In this document: piece by piece, positions 35,531 through 47,605 of the stretch
Layout: the number at the start of each line of letters is the position of its first letter
Numbering within the stretch: the stretch's first letter is position 1
Assembly (NCBI RefSeq): GCF_022682495.2
Contig: NC_071399.1
Span: forward strand, 11,265,342 to 11,329,341
Direction of reading: 5' to 3'
Length of the DNA: 64,000 nt
Origin: Desmodus rotundus
Taxonomy: Eukaryota; Chordata; Mammalia; Chiroptera; Phyllostomidae
The notes under the pieces: generated by a model
Database searches by the model: none
The model's input: the letters and a program-made list of their open reading frames with translations, nothing else
What the model was told of the DNA's origin: nothing
Translations under genes and position numbers: made by a program

Positions 35531-36730
35531 CAGCTTCTTTGTCTTTTAATTGGGCTCATGCTATTTTTCCCAGTGCATGCTGCAGTTTAGAGAAGTTCTT
35601 CAAAATGTTGAGTATGTCTGTGTGTAAGAGAGGGAAAGGGAGAGATCGATCCATGATAGCATTTCCTCCGCAGACCCAGATTAAACAAGTCTGTGTCAAC
35701 CTTTGCCCAGGCGCTAAAGAAATCAATGGTTCCATATAACCAGTTCTACTATTTCTTTAGTTCTTTCTTTTCCAGTCTCTTCAGCTCAAGTGTCTATTTC
35801 AGAAACCTCGTCATTGTTCAATTTAGGTGCTCCAAATGGAGTTAAACACTAGTGGGGATTGAAAATGGTTACATGGGTAGTGAAAGAAGGCTTTTAGATT
35901 CTGTTTCTGCCTTTATTATTGCCAAATCCCAGGATCCCTTCAAGCTGAGATTATCTAGAAGTGGACAATAACACAGAAAACTGGAGAAAGAGGAAACAAG
36001 AGAATCCTACACTCAGAAAGCAGGTAAAAAGCTAGAAGATGAAGCAAATGAGTAGATATTTTCATAGCAGCATGTGTTCATCTTTCATCAGTTATTTTAA
36101 AAAATGTCTGATGTGTACTAAGATGATCTTATCTCTTATATAATTGTATCTGCAGAAATTCTCTTATTTTCTTTAATATTAGACAGTGGAAACACTGTGT
36201 TAGCAATTTGATGCAGCCTGTGAAAAGTAACAGTCGACAGGGCTCTCTACTGATAACTCAGTATTGCTAACATTATTCACCATAGACTATTTTGCTTTAT
36301 TATCCTCAAGATAACCTCAAATACTATATATTACAATGAGACAAGATAGCGATTAAAGACAAGAATAAAGGAGAGTTCATACTTCTTTTCTTCATGTTTG
36401 TAATTTCCTCATAATCCCCTCCCCACCTAAATCCAAAATGAAAACAAAAAGAAGTTTAACATAAAAACATGTAAGCGCTCTTAGACTCTAAGCTGGAATG
36501 CCTGGAGAGTACACAGCCTCCTTTCTACGACCATGCTCCTTGAATACTAATATGTGGTCCCTGTGACTGAGTTTAAAGCTCTCTTTTGCCCATAGATCTA
36601 ATCAGGTAAGGTCTCAGGAAAACTGTGTAATAAGCCCTCTGCTTCTGCTGAGGTCTTCGGTCTGTACCACTCAGCCACAAAGTCCATTAAGAAAGTTTCC
36701 AAAGGCCCACTTTCATTTGCAATTCTATTA
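35531..36730. other. Unassigned sequence
   Basis: No gene or repeat recognised. Confidence 0.4.
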
Positions 36731-36734
36731 AGTT

Positions 36735-36975
36735 CTCCAAAGATTTGTTAAGGGCTTACTGTCAGGACCCTATGTTTAAGTAGCTCAGAATCCAGAAAGA
36801 GAGATAGACATCAAAGGAAGGCATGCAGAGCAGTGTGAAAGCTACAGTAACCAGAAGTCTGTGTAAGGTAGGAAGGTACAGGAGAACCTGTGCGTGGGCA
36901 GGAAAACTGTTCTCAGAGCAACTGCCACCAAGTCTTAGTTTTGAAGGATGAATAAGCATTTGTCAAAGAATCAGA
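36735..36975 (-). repeat. Probable L2 fragment, minus strand
   Basis: gcagagcagtgtgaaagcta, a ggtacaggagaacctgtgcg block and agttttgaaggatgaataag have the order of L2 3' sequence in reverse complement. Identity is weak. Confidence 0.4.
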
Positions 36976-37157
36976 AAGAAGAAGTTCTTTCAAATAAGGA
37001 GAAATAATAGTGTCGTTTTCATCGCACACCATGGAAGTATAAGTCGATGTTAGTGAACTGGCGGTCCAAGTGTCTAAAATGGAGACACTGGGGGCTGAAG
37101 AGGAGAATATGAGATGGAAAAGGAAATGCAATCGAAATTGGACTTCATTCTTTAGAC

Positions 37158-37355
37158 TGGGGTTAGAAAAATGTGGGTGGTGGTTAAATCTGGTCTGCCA
37201 CCTATTTTTGAAAATAAAGTTTTATTGGAACAGAGACACACTTAACTATGGATATCCTGCCTTTAGCTACCTTCAGGTAGCTGTGACAGAGAACCTAGGC
37301 CCACAAAACCTAAAATATTTACTCTCCGATGCTTTACAGAGGAACTTGGCCCATA
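37158..37355 (+). mobile_element. hAT-Charlie-type MER relic
   Basis: ccacctatttttgaaaataa, agttttattggaacagagac, ctgtgacagagaacctaggc, aaaacctaaaatatttactc and gctttacagaggaacttggc follow a common mammalian non-autonomous element in order. Its ends read caggggt...aaactttttctgtaaag in consensus. The subfamily is not assigned. Confidence 0.7.
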
Positions 37356-37369
37356 CATGACTTAGGTCA

Positions 37370-37760
37370 TGGGAGTTCAATGAAATATTTCACACAGGCG
37401 TTAATGAGAACAGATTTATGTTCTACTCTTTTTGTCACCAGACACGGAGGTAAACCAGAGGCTGAGGACAGAGAGCCAGGAAGAAGATCACTGAACAAGA
37501 AGAAGGAGAATCTAAACTACAGCAGTGACCCTGGCAATGAAGACAGAGAACAGAAATTTAAACCAGTTCGTATTTAGAAGATGGAATAAGTAGGAACTGA
37601 CGAAGTTTTAGGTATGGAGAATAAAGTAGAGTCAAAGATCTTTCTCCACCTGAAAAGGAGGGGGGAGACCCCAGGAAGGGCAAATCTGGCTGAGGGGGTA
37701 TCCAGATCAGTGGAAGGGACTACGAGACAAAGCCCTTCTGCTCCCTTGAGACAGAGCAGA
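37370..37760 (-). repeat. L2 fragment, minus strand
   Basis: gagaacagatttatgttcta, a ggctgaggacagagagccag block, agtcaaagatctttctccac and ggggagaccccaggaagggc follow the reverse complement of L2 from its 3' region towards ORF2. Confidence 0.5.
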
Positions 37761-37779
37761 ACTATTTTTATCTTTTTAA

Positions 37780-38170
37780 AAACAACACACATTTTTGTTC
37801 TTGTTCTAAAAAGTAACATAGTACAACTTTGTTGAATATATATTTTTTAAAAGAGAAAAAACAATTGAAACTCTAAAAATAATCCTTAAGGACATCATTC
37901 CTTCCTTAATAGTTTGTGTCTCCTGTTCCCGTGAATGTCCATGCTGCACTTTACAGCTTTTTACCAAACTGAATCCACACTCTTGTGCTGTTTCAGAACC
38001 ACGAAGGATAGTTAGTGAGGATATTTTCAAACAGCTCTCTAAATTACGTTGTTAGATAAATTTTTTACATGTGTTTAATTCTTTCCTTAGGATAAATTCT
38101 CATATGTGGAATTGCTAGGTCAAAGAGAATAAAAGTGGTTTTTATTCTCATCTTACAAATGTCCTATAAT
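37780..38170 (-). repeat. L1 3'-region fragment, minus strand
   Basis: The clearest part is ttaggataaattctcatatg, then tggaattgctaggtcaaaga near 38089-38130, a conserved phrase of the L1 3' region in reverse complement. The left part (from 37780) is compatible but weak. Confidence 0.55.
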
Positions 38171-38229
38171 CATTAGTTTGCAAAGTATAGAAATCCAGGC
38201 AAAATCCTGCCAAGGGAAAGGTAATTTAT

Positions 38230-38735
38230 TAACAAAAATACAATTAGACTCTAATTGCAGAAATGTAGTTGTGCCTCCTAAGAAATGCATAAAATGTGAA
38301 AGTCAGGCATAAAATATATCTTGTTTTTGCTCTCATTCTTATTCTTTCTCTTTCTGGTGTGATCTTTTATACTCTCTGAGCTACTACATCATGATTTTTA
38401 ATCACTAGGAATTCCTTGGTTCACCCATCTGGTTATATGTGACTCATTAGAATAGCCCAATATAATAGCTTCAGTCCTTGTATCTAAATGATCTCAAGAG
38501 TTCTACTTGATTCCAATTCAAAATTTCTAAAATAATCTGTCAAAAGACAAAAGATCCATTCGACTCCACTGAAATCATTTGTCCAGTAATCTTCAAATTG
38601 GCTCTGGCAATGGGTTCATAATCATTTGTAAGAACCTCCCATTCATCCTTTGAAGCCTTTGAATTAGACCTATTCATCAGGGATATAATTGCAGGCATCT
38701 CTATCACAAAAAGCATTAAAGCTTTTACATTATTA
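38230..38735. other. Unassigned sequence
   Basis: No gene or repeat recognised. Confidence 0.4.
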
Positions 38736-38739
38736 TATT

Positions 38740-38777
38740 AATCAGAGATAACCATGGTTCCCATTTTTGTTTAATAT
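38740..38777 (-). repeat. L1 3' terminus left of the SINE insertion
   Basis: A short L1-like segment, colinear with 39045 onward. The SINE at 38790-39032 interrupts the pair. Confidence 0.4.
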
Positions 38778-38789
38778 CTCCTAGATGTA
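38778..38789. repeat. Target site duplication of the 38.8 kb SINE (left)
   Basis: ctcctagatgta, matching ctcctacatcta at 39033-39044 at 10 of 12 positions. Confidence 0.7.
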
Positions 38790-38820
38790 TTTTTTTTATT
38801 CAGAGAGAGAGGAAGTGAGC

Positions 38821-38874
<54 letters not shown>

Positions 38875-39032
38875 ATCAACGTGAGAGAGAAACATTGATC
38901 AGTTGCCTCCTGCACGCGCCCCTTCTAGGGATCAAGCCCACAACATAGGCATGTGCCCTGACCAGGAATTGAACCCATAACCTTTCAGTTTACAGAACAA
39001 TGCTTCCACCAACTGAGTCACACTGGCCAGGC
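38790..39032 (-). mobile_element. Ves-type SINE with expanded GA tract, minus strand
   Basis: On the minus strand it begins cctggccagtgtgactcagt (box A region) and continues with ggttatgggttcaattcctg (box B) and gtcagggcacatgcctatgt. Then come aggaggcaactgatcaatgt and a CT-rich stretch, followed by an A-rich tail that appears as the T run at 38790. The CT stretch has grown into about 24 GA/CT units. The A and B boxes are well preserved, so the internal RNA polymerase III promoter is recognisable. It inserted near the 3' end of an old L1. Confidence 0.88.
38823..38871. repeat. GA microsatellite inside the SINE
   Basis: About 24 uninterrupted GA units, grown from the CT-rich part of the SINE. 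Likely length-variable. Confidence 0.95.
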
Positions 39033-39044
39033 CTCCTACATCTA

Positions 39045-39990
39045 TTTTTTTACACTTAAAAAAATGATGAATATTTTTCCAGGTCAAGAATGAAAACTCT
39101 ACGTGATTATTTTTAATGAATGCTTAACAGCCTATTCACTATACTATATACATACAAGTTAGCAAACCATTCCGCTTTTGATTATTTCAAGTGTTTAGGT
39201 ATTAAAAACTGTGTGGTGATAAATATTTTAGAGCATCTTTTTCAAATTATTTATTTGAACTTCTTCTAAGAGAATTGGTAATTCAAAAGATTTGCATCCT
39301 TCAAGGGTTTTGATACATATTGACAAAGTGTCATGTACAAATTCTTACTAATTTAGAGGCACATTAGCCCAACCTTGACCTTGCTGGTGTTAATATTTTC
39401 ACCCCTGCCAAACAGAGAGATGAAAATTTTATTGATTTCATTTCTTTCTAAATGATTGTTCAAATGGTTATCAGCCATTGGTACTGTTCTTTTTATCCAT
39501 TGTCTGTTTTTGCACAAATGAATGGTTATCAGTTTCTCATTTATTTGTACAATGTTTTCCTTTATCAGATAAGAATGGTAAAAAGCCCACTGATATACTG
39601 ATTTAAATTTTTTTTTCTCAGTATTTGCCCTTGAACATTATTTAAGGTGGAAATTTTTCTCTTGCTTATTTGTTTTTAGTTTGCTACGGAAGGGGAAAAA
39701 GTTTTATGTATATGTAGTGAAATCTGTGAACCTAATCATGTATAGTTTCAGCCCATGTCCAGATGTGGTGACATATTTAGAAATGCCTGTCTCAATTATA
39801 ACTTTCAAATGTTTATATCATGTTAAGTTTATTTCCAGTACTTAATGACCTACTTTTATATGCTGTAATCTTTAGTTCATTTGTAATTTGGGTATTATGT
39901 ATAGGAAAGGGATATAAAGTTTTTTTCTCAGATAACTGTTCTAATAACATAAATTTCATAAACTATCTGTTCTCTGATTACATTTAAAAA
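39045..39990 (-). repeat. Old L1 3' half, minus strand
   Basis: Colinear with the reverse complement of L1MC/L1M4-like 3' sequence: tgaatatttttccaggtcaa, attgacaaagtgtcatgtac, gttaatattttcacccctgc and a block near tcctttatcagataagaatg. Identity is modest and no frame survives. Confidence 0.6.
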
Positions 39991-40014
39991 TTTATGTTCC
40001 TAGTTTCAGCTTTA

Positions 40015-42400
40015 GTGGGTAAACAGCAAGCATGTTGTTACTTTCATCACACAACTAGAAAAACCCAGGCAAATTGCAAATTAGTGACTTCCTTGGATGC
40101 ACCAAAGGGTCTAAATTTGTAGGACAAACCACCACCCAAGAAGCTGGAAAGACAGGCACCTTAGAAAGACAGCAATTGAGATCTGCGGGCCTAGAGCAAA
40201 AAAATGTTTGAGCCAGAAACTGGTAGGAACACTGACACAGCAATTTGGATGAGTCACCGGAGGCTGAGTGTGGGTTATCATGAGAAAGAAGCTCCTCAGG
40301 CCATAGTCTTAGGGCCCACACCAATATTCAGACTTTCTCTTCAGGAACCCCAGCAGATTCTCACAGTAAGAATTTGAGAAAGACCCCCTCACAGCTCTGA
40401 TAGATAAAAAGAAAGAGCAGCAACCGTGAGAGATGCCACAGCCTTGTCCATTAGCATGCTAACTTTCCAGACAAAAGGCCTTTGCCAGAGCTCGATTCTG
40501 AAACCTCATCTCAACTGGGAGAAACAATTATTCCCCACGCCAGCCTCCCCCAGCTCTTCCATCTTACCTAAGGAAAAACAAATAAACAAAATTTAAAAAA
40601 TCAAAAACAGAACCATAACTATAGTCCAGAGAGGTCAAAGTTCTACAAAAATGACTGAGAAAGCTGCGGTCAGGGAATAGGGTAGAGAGCAGGGGGCGTA
40701 AAAGACACACCACAGATGAAGGTCACAAGTGAGGGGCAGAATCCAGCTTAAGTCCGCAGATGACAGGACATTGCACTCACCTACACCTTTACACCTTTCG
40801 TCACATCAAGAGGGCTGCGGCATGATAACAGTGGATTCCAGACGGAAGAGCTGTGAGACCCGGAATTTCTGGGAGAAGTGCATGGGAAATAGGCCCAAAG
40901 TCAACAGGAAGACAAAAACGAGGACACTAGAAAATGCTGAAGCCTCTTGTCCCCGTGGCTACTGCAGACATAAAGCACAGGCCAATTCTTAGCCAGGACA
41001 ACATAAACCCTTATTTACCTTAGTTTCTATTACCTGATACAACGCGTCTGGCTACCAACAACAACAAAAAAGACTATAAGGCACGCCGAGAAAAATGCTG
41101 CAGAGATAAAGCAATAAGCAGAGCTGGCCTCCGATGTGATGGACATTTTGGAATGATTAGAGAAATTAATTGAACTGAGATTAGTATGTTTAGGGTTCTA
41201 AAGTAGAAAATAGACAGCATGAAAAATAGATGGATAATGTTAGCAGAGAGATGGAAACTATAAAAAAGAGTCAGAAAAAATTCTAGAAATCAAAAAGCAC
41301 AGTCATAAAAATGAAGAATGCTTTTGATAGGCTTATTAGTAGATTCAAAAAGGCCAAGGGAAGAATTTATGAACTTCAAGATAAGTAAATAGGAACTTCT
41401 CAAGCTGAAATGGGAAGGAGAAGATGATGAAATCATAATAGAATATCCAAAAATTGTAGGACAATACCAAAAGTGCAACATATATGTAATTGTAATGTAA
41501 GAAGAAGAAGCAGAGAATGAAACAGAAAAATATGTTAACCCAGATTACTCCAAAATTAAAGACAGACACCACACCACAGCTACAGGTATCTCAGAGAACA
41601 CCAAGCAGAATAAGCTCAAAATATCTATACCAAGAAATATCATAGTCAAACTGCAGAAAACAAAAGACAAGGGGAAAATATTGAAAGAAAATAGAAAGTA
41701 TAAGGGTAAGAAAAACAGCTTACCTGTAGAGAAACAAGGAAAAATAATTACAATGGAATGCCTACCAGAAAACATGCAAGCAGGAATACAGTGGAATTAA
41801 ATATTTAAATGTCGAAAGAAAAACACCACTTACCTAGAATTCTACACCTGGTACAGTTATTCTTCAGAAGTGAAGGAAAAGCAAACACCTTCTCAGGCAA
41901 GTAAAAACTGAAGGTATTCGTTGCCAGCGAGAAATGTTAAAGGGGGTTTTCAGGAAGAAGGAAAATGATAGAGGTCAGAAGCCTGCATCTGCATAAAGAA
42001 AGAAGAGCATCAAACAAGGACTAATTGAAGGTAAAATATAATCTTTCGGTTTTCATCTTCTTAATCCAAAATATAATTGTTTGCTTAAAACACTGATGGC
42101 ATCGGTGTATGGGATTTTAACATACAGGTGAGTGACATGAACCACAATGTCAGAGATGGAGGTGGCGTCAAAATGAGACTAATGTACAAGGTACAGCATC
42201 CCATGTGAGTGGTACAGGGTTTTCTGAAGGTGAACTTAGATTAATTTAAAACATAATTTATAAACTCTAGGGAAATCACTAAATTTCCTTAGAAAAATGT
42301 AATTGATTTGTTAAGAAGGAAAAATATAATCAAATTAAATATTCAGTTAAAACTATAGAAAGGAGAAAAAGGGGGAAAAAGGAGGAATTCATATTTAAAA
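40015..42400 (+). pseudogene. L1M/HAL1-type element with 5' UTR and ORF1 region, plus strand
   Basis: The first part matches an L1M/HAL1 5' UTR in order: ttgtccattagcatgctaac near 40445, aaacctcatctcaactggga near 40500, tgaggggcagaatccagctt near 40731, ccaacaacaacaaaaaagac near 41056. The ORF1 region follows at about 41100-41900: tcagagaacaccaagcagaa, atagtcaaactgcagaaaac, tagaattctacacctggtac and gcgagaaatgttaaaggggg. ORF1 normally encodes an RNA-binding chaperone; here it is full of stops. Sequence then passes directly into a tail (ataattgtttgcttaaaaca, gtgaacttagattaatttaa, taaactctagggaaatcact) with no ORF2 in between. That is the half-L1 (HAL1) layout. About 2.4 kb, close to a HAL1 unit. 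Confidence 0.75.
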
Positions 42401-42419
42401 TTTTCCTATCCATTGGACC

Positions 42420-42990
42420 TATCTCTAAACTTTCATTTATTTTTTTTCTGTAGGAATCAGTTACATTTTAAAAATTCATCTTTTTTATTACATTTGCATT
42501 CATCTTACTGAATAATTTAGGGGGGAAGATATCTTGGTCATGTTGAACTTTCTCTTGTTCCATTTAGTGAAGTCATATGACTCTCAACAAGGTTTTATGG
42601 GTTTATTCATATAACCTATACATTTTTAATTCTGTTAATATCTATGAATTCTACTTCCATTGCTGCTGCACAATAATTTGTAACCATTTAGTTTTTCAAT
42701 GCGTATCAATATGTTTTTAAATTTTTATTTGAGTGTATTTTTCATGTACTCAATAAGCTATTAATCCTCCTGTTAGATACAATACTAATATTCTTTTCTC
42801 TCACTTTTAGAAAAGCAGTCATATTTCCTGCAAGTAATGTCAATTCGTTCTTCCTAATCTTTAAAATTTTATCTCACATTGCCTAGGACCTCCAGAACAC
42901 TGTTGTATATAGTGCCGCTTACAGGCGTTCTCATCCTCCCTGAACTTAAGCAGAGCTTTAATGGTTGCTGTTGGTTTCTTTCGCATATTC
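42420..42990 (-). repeat. L1 ORF2 fragment, minus strand
   Basis: The firm part is 42800-42960, where taggacctccagaacactgt, gttgtatatagtgccgctta and gcgttctcatcctccctgaa follow reverse-complemented L1 ORF2 (reverse transcriptase region). The left part is AT-rich and only compatible. Confidence 0.6.
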
Positions 42991-43004
42991 AATCAAAATA
43001 AACT

Positions 43005-44890
43005 TCAGTACAGGCATAGATTTTGCCGATACAATCAGCCAAACAAGATCCCTGCTCTTGTGGAATTCTGAAGTTATAATTACAAAATAAATCAATAATT
43101 AGATAAATAGTGTAAACATTGAATTAAAGATGTGTCATATTTAAGATTTACTATTATTTATTACAGCATGCGAAATAAAAATAGTGTGCTAAATAGACTA
43201 TTTCTTAAAAGTAATTATTAGACATTCTGATTTAAAAATGTAAGGTTATTTTAAGAATTTTGGTTTCCAATCAATAAAAGTAATTGATAAAATAGCTAAA
43301 TAAATTAAACAAGCATGGAAAATATCAGCAAGTGGAAAAAGCTATTCAGATCATTAAAATAGAGTGAAAACTCATTGCTCAGGGGAGTTTACAGACTGTC
43401 AGAAATGGCTTCTCCGTTTAGGTGATGCACAGGCAGAGATCCAGAAGAGACCAGAGACATTAACACTCCGGGCAATAAAAGCGTCTAGTGAAAAGACAAG
43501 TGAGAAACAGGCTCATCATTGTGAGGAACAGAGTTCATGGTCAGGGACAGTAAGGGAGCAGAGCGCGCTGCCAGATGAGATCAAGTGTATAGAGTGTCCA
43601 GGTCTTGCACAATTTAGATTTATTCCAAGAGCTGGGAGGAGTTGATGAAAAAAGGGACAGTACTGATTATTTTATCTTCTATAAAAATAATCTAAGCAAA
43701 AAATGGGTATAGTTGAATAAGAGCAGAAAATGGGAGATCAGTTAGTAAGTCTATGTGGCTTTGGACTTGGATAGTGGTGGCTCAGATAGAGAGAAATACA
43801 TAGATATTGGTTATGTTTTAACATTAGAGTTCACAGGACTTAGACTGGGAGGTAGATGGAGAAAAGTGAAAAATAAAAAATAAAAGCTTTTGATCTGAAC
43901 AACTAGCTGCATTTAAATGGTATTTCCTGAGATAGGAAAGCCTTAAGGAAGAAAATACCAGAAGGAAAAATAAAAAACACTTTCCCACAGTAAACAGGCA
44001 ATGCCTCCAGACTTCCAAATGTAGATCCGAGTTAGGAGATTAGAGTTACAAGTATGGGGCTTTGAAGTGACAACAGGGCTGGACATAGAATTAGGGACAC
44101 CATCAATATACAGATGTTATATGAAGCCATCAAGTAAATGTCATTCCCTAAGAAGAGTTAATAAATAAACTCAGTTTGGAAACTCCAGTGTTGAAGATCT
44201 CCAACATTTAGGATTCAAAAACCCAGCAAAGGATTCTGAGAAGACATAGCCAGTGAATGCAAAGTAAAACGAGGATTCGGGGAAAGCAATGTAAGAAATG
44301 TCACATGAAAACAGTCGCCAACATTGGTGTGGACTGTATCTGAAATTCTTCAAATATGTTGATAAGGACAAGTGAGGAGAGGAAGCAGAGACAGCAACTA
44401 CAAAGATGTCTATAGAGAAAAGTTCCACCATGCTGTGGAGCAGAGCTATTGGGTTGTAGCCAGAGAGGAAAGTGAGACGGAAGATGGAAGATGTTTCGCA
44501 CAGGTAATGAATGAAAATGAAGGCCATGGTGATGGTGTAAGAGTGAGGGCTCGTCACGCAGGACTGAAGTCCTCGGAACGGGGTGAGGTCAGGAGCGCAG
44601 GGTTTGTCTCACGCGGGAGAACAGAGATTCCGTCTGTTGTAACAGGAAGAAGAAAGAGTAAATACAGGCCCAGATGTGTTGCCTGGTAGATTTAAGGGGG
44701 ACGACGAGAGGTTCGTTGGGCATGGTTGTTCAGTTTTCTTCAGCTTTGTCCAACTGCTCCAGGGTGGACGTAGAGGGGACAGACTTGGATTTAACCAAGA
44801 TCAGCATACGCTCAGAAAGGAAGTCAAGAATGTTTATAAGAAACTGATATATACTCTTTATCATATGAAGAAATAAATTTATTCCTAATT
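43005..44890 (-). pseudogene. Long L2 copy including decayed ORF2 RT domain, minus strand
   Basis: The order along the plus strand is the reverse complement of L2 for nearly 1.9 kb: the 3' terminus at 43005-43120 (agatccctgctcttgtggaa), the 3' region with tgcacaatttagatttattc near 43607, then the ORF2 part. Minus-strand codons at about 44095-44120 read HLYIDG where the RT catalytic motif should be YADD, and codons near 44190 read GVSKLS where the family has GVPQGS. The enzyme is therefore dead. L2 ORF2 encoded an endonuclease and reverse transcriptase. This is the longest L2 piece in the window. The minus-strand frame 44171-44557 is its remnant. Confidence 0.75.
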
Positions 44891-45460
44891 AAATAAAAGG
44901 TAATGAAGAGTTTTTCTTCCCTGGGAAGACTTGTGGAATTTTATTAACTACTATATATGAAGTATCCAAAACGTTATTTTTTTTCTCTTTAGATTGATCT
45001 TTAAAGTATTATGGTTTCCTTCACTTATTTTAAAAAATTGAGAAACTAAGTTTAAAGAATTGACTAAATGCAATGTGCTGAGTTTTACTAAGGGACTAAA
45101 CTTCAAGGCTGTACCTAGAATATAAAATGCATGCTTAGTCTTCCTTCACACTGTTTGAGTTTTATATTATTAAATAAGAGGCACAAGGTCACATCTATGT
45201 GATAGTTATTTGGGAATATTTTGTCCCAACGAGTCAAGGAAACAAACCAGAGAAAGCTGAACACAGGAGTTCCAGTGCTACCTCTGGCTCATGGTTAAGG
45301 GGCTTCCATACTTTGCAAAGGGCAGAACTAGCATTGCAGGGAAGGAAGAGCCAGCGCTTTGACAAGCAAACCAGACAAGCTCCACTTTATTATCGTGGTC
45401 CAGTTAATTTAAAACATGAGCAGGATGTTTCAATGAATCCGTATCAAACCAGCCTTCAGA
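44891..45460. other. Unassigned sequence
   Basis: No recognised repeat. The 90-codon frame 45199-45471 has no family resemblance. Confidence 0.4.
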
Positions 45461-45461
45461 G

Positions 45462-45540
45462 TATGAGATGAAATAGGTAATGCATTTAGGGTAGTACCTG
45501 GCATATAGTAAAGGACCAATAAATATTATTAATAGTAGTA
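45462..45540 (+). repeat. MIR 3' fragment, plus strand
   Basis: gtagtacctggcatatagta followed by aggaccaataaatattatta is the MIR 3' end. Confidence 0.7.
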
Positions 45541-46637
45541 ACATTTTCATCAATGCATGTCAAATATAAGAAAATGGAAAATAATGCTACGTAAAGTCTA
45601 TTCAACATTGGGCAAGTATTTTTATTGTCTCTTTGAAAAGAAACCAATAATGGTCCTCCGTTAGGTTTATTTCCTGCTGGCTTTTGGAGCCTGTCACTGG
45701 AGCCTACCACAGAGTCACGGTGATAAGCCTGGGTGTCGGAGGTGTGACAAGTGTCTGGAAATTCAGCAGACCCCATTTCCTATTCTTCCTGTTATGTCTT
45801 AGGTACACTGCTGTCTTTTTAGGTGAGTACTAGAAATTGTAAACTCAGTCCAATCATCACACAAAAGTGTAACTGGAATAACTCTCCTATAAGGCAATTT
45901 GGCAAAACTTTAAACTTTAGCAAGAAGTCTGAAGTAACAACTTTCCTTCTTGGAACCGAGTATATTCAAAGATATTTATCTGTGAAGCCATTTATTGTGA
46001 CAATAGCACTACAAAAAACCCCTGAAAGTATCAAAATGTCTGCTGATGAAGCAATAATTACATAAGTTATGATGATAATATATATGTAGCAATTAAAAAT
46101 AATGTTGCATAATATGCGTGTTAGAGTGAGGCAGAGATTCTTGATCTATTCAAAAGTTTAGCTGCTGTTACCAAAAATTAATGGGACCCATGTTTTGTAA
46201 AATATAAAAATAAGAGACAATTGATATAAAACATAGAAGGATATATACTAAAATGCAAATACTAATTAGGTTGAAATGCTGTTAGAGGTATTTTCATTTT
46301 TTTCTTTATTTTAATCTGTATTTTCAAACTTTTTATAAATGTATTCTTGTTTTAATTAGAAAAAAATAAGTTTTTTCAGCTAAACTGTAATAAAGTTTTA
46401 TATGTGTATATATGAAGACTTACCTTTGAAAACACAGTTTATAATATTAAAACTAGCTTCCTAATGTCATGCATATGAATAAATACTTAAAACCAAGACA
46501 AAGAAAACTAGAATCTGCTAAAATTAATGACAAATACACAATTTATATTTGTTTAGAACCAGTCAAATATTTAAGACATTTTTGTGGGGTCAGGAATGAA
46601 AAAGTCATTTATATTAGTTATAAGGACCACAGTCAGG
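45541..46637. other. Unassigned AT-rich sequence
   Basis: No gene or repeat recognised. Confidence 0.4.
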
Positions 46638-46639
46638 TA

Positions 46640-46681
46640 CCATCATCATCATCGCCATCACCATCATCATCATCATCATCA
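46640..46681. repeat. CAT trinucleotide microsatellite
   Basis: About 13 CAT/TCA units, broken by single CGC and CAC variants. It produces the serine/proline run in the frame 46469-46696. Confidence 0.9.
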
Positions 46682-47405
46682 ATTAACAGTCACTGAGTCA
46701 CTCCCCTGGGACCTAAACCTCTTTTCAGCAACAGCACACATCTGGAAGTAACAATCACTTCTCCAGGATTCAAGAGCACTGGTTAGGAACCTCCAGTGTC
46801 AGAACCCTGAACAGCGCCTAGTCTCTGAAAGAGGTACCGTAGTTTCCAGAACAGTCCAGCATGCTAAGTGATGTCCACAGGAAATGGCGGGGTTAGAAAA
46901 CCTCATCCCTGAACAAGGGCCCTGAGGACACCAGTGTTCCAATGCCCCGTCCCTGTTAGAAGACCAAAGCAGACGCGCCCTGCGGGGAGGACTGTTCCCT
47001 CCCGAGACCCCACCGCCCTCCAGGCAGAACACCCGGCACAGTGCAAAGCAAAGCGAAGACCTGTCCACGGAGATGCAATGTAAATAATATGCCAGAAAAC
47101 AAAATTAAACCAAATTTAAGAGAAACTTAATATTTAAGAAAGGCTTCAAAAGTACTCATTGAAAAAATAGTTTCCCTGTAAAAATGTGTACAGGTAAAAA
47201 AATAAGCTTTGTGGCCTTTGAATGTATACCTTCTTCCAAACAGTAATTTTTTTTTTCACAAAGTTTTTTAATTAGCTGGAGACTTAATTTAATTACCTCA
47301 GTTGAATAAACAACATCATCTGTTCCTAGAGAATAATATCTAGGCTTTATTTTTCAAAAGAAAAAACATAACTTCTGGAGAGTCTGTGGTAACTGGGCCA
47401 TGGAA
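46682..47405. other. Unassigned sequence, GC-richer in part
   Basis: 46700-47080 is GC-richer than its surroundings and carries an 89-codon minus frame (46799-47068) without known motifs. No repeat family recognised. Confidence 0.35.
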
Positions 47406-47409
47406 CAAG

Positions 47410-47605
47410 TTAGTCGCAAATAAAAAGTCTAGAGTTAAACTTCTTGGGGTCAAATCCTGATTCAGCCAATTGCTTACCATCTCTATACTTTAGGTTCTTC
47501 ATCTGTAAAAAGGGCATAATTATTAATTATAGTTCCTGGATACAGGTGAGGATTAAGTGAGTTAGTGCACGTAAAAGCACTTAGAAAAGTGCCTGCTAGG
47601 TAACA
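47410..47605 (+). repeat. MIR SINE, nearly full length, plus strand
   Basis: tctagagttaaacttcttgg, tcaaatcctgattcagccaa, tcttcatctgtaaaaagggc, gaggattaagtgagttagtg and aaagcacttagaaaagtgcc cover MIR from its tRNA-like head to its 3' end. This is the most complete MIR here. Confidence 0.9.

Noticed and set aside
38823..38871. Tandem array as CRISPR or satellite
   Set aside because: It is a dinucleotide expansion inside a SINE; there are no spacers, and the sequence is vertebrate.
41345..41775. Phe-rich minus-strand frames as membrane proteins
   Set aside because: They are the antisense of the L1M/HAL1 ORF1 region, which is A-rich on the plus strand.
44171..44557. 128-codon minus-strand frame as a gene
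   Set aside because: It falls inside the long minus-strand L2 copy at the RT region and is a decayed fragment.
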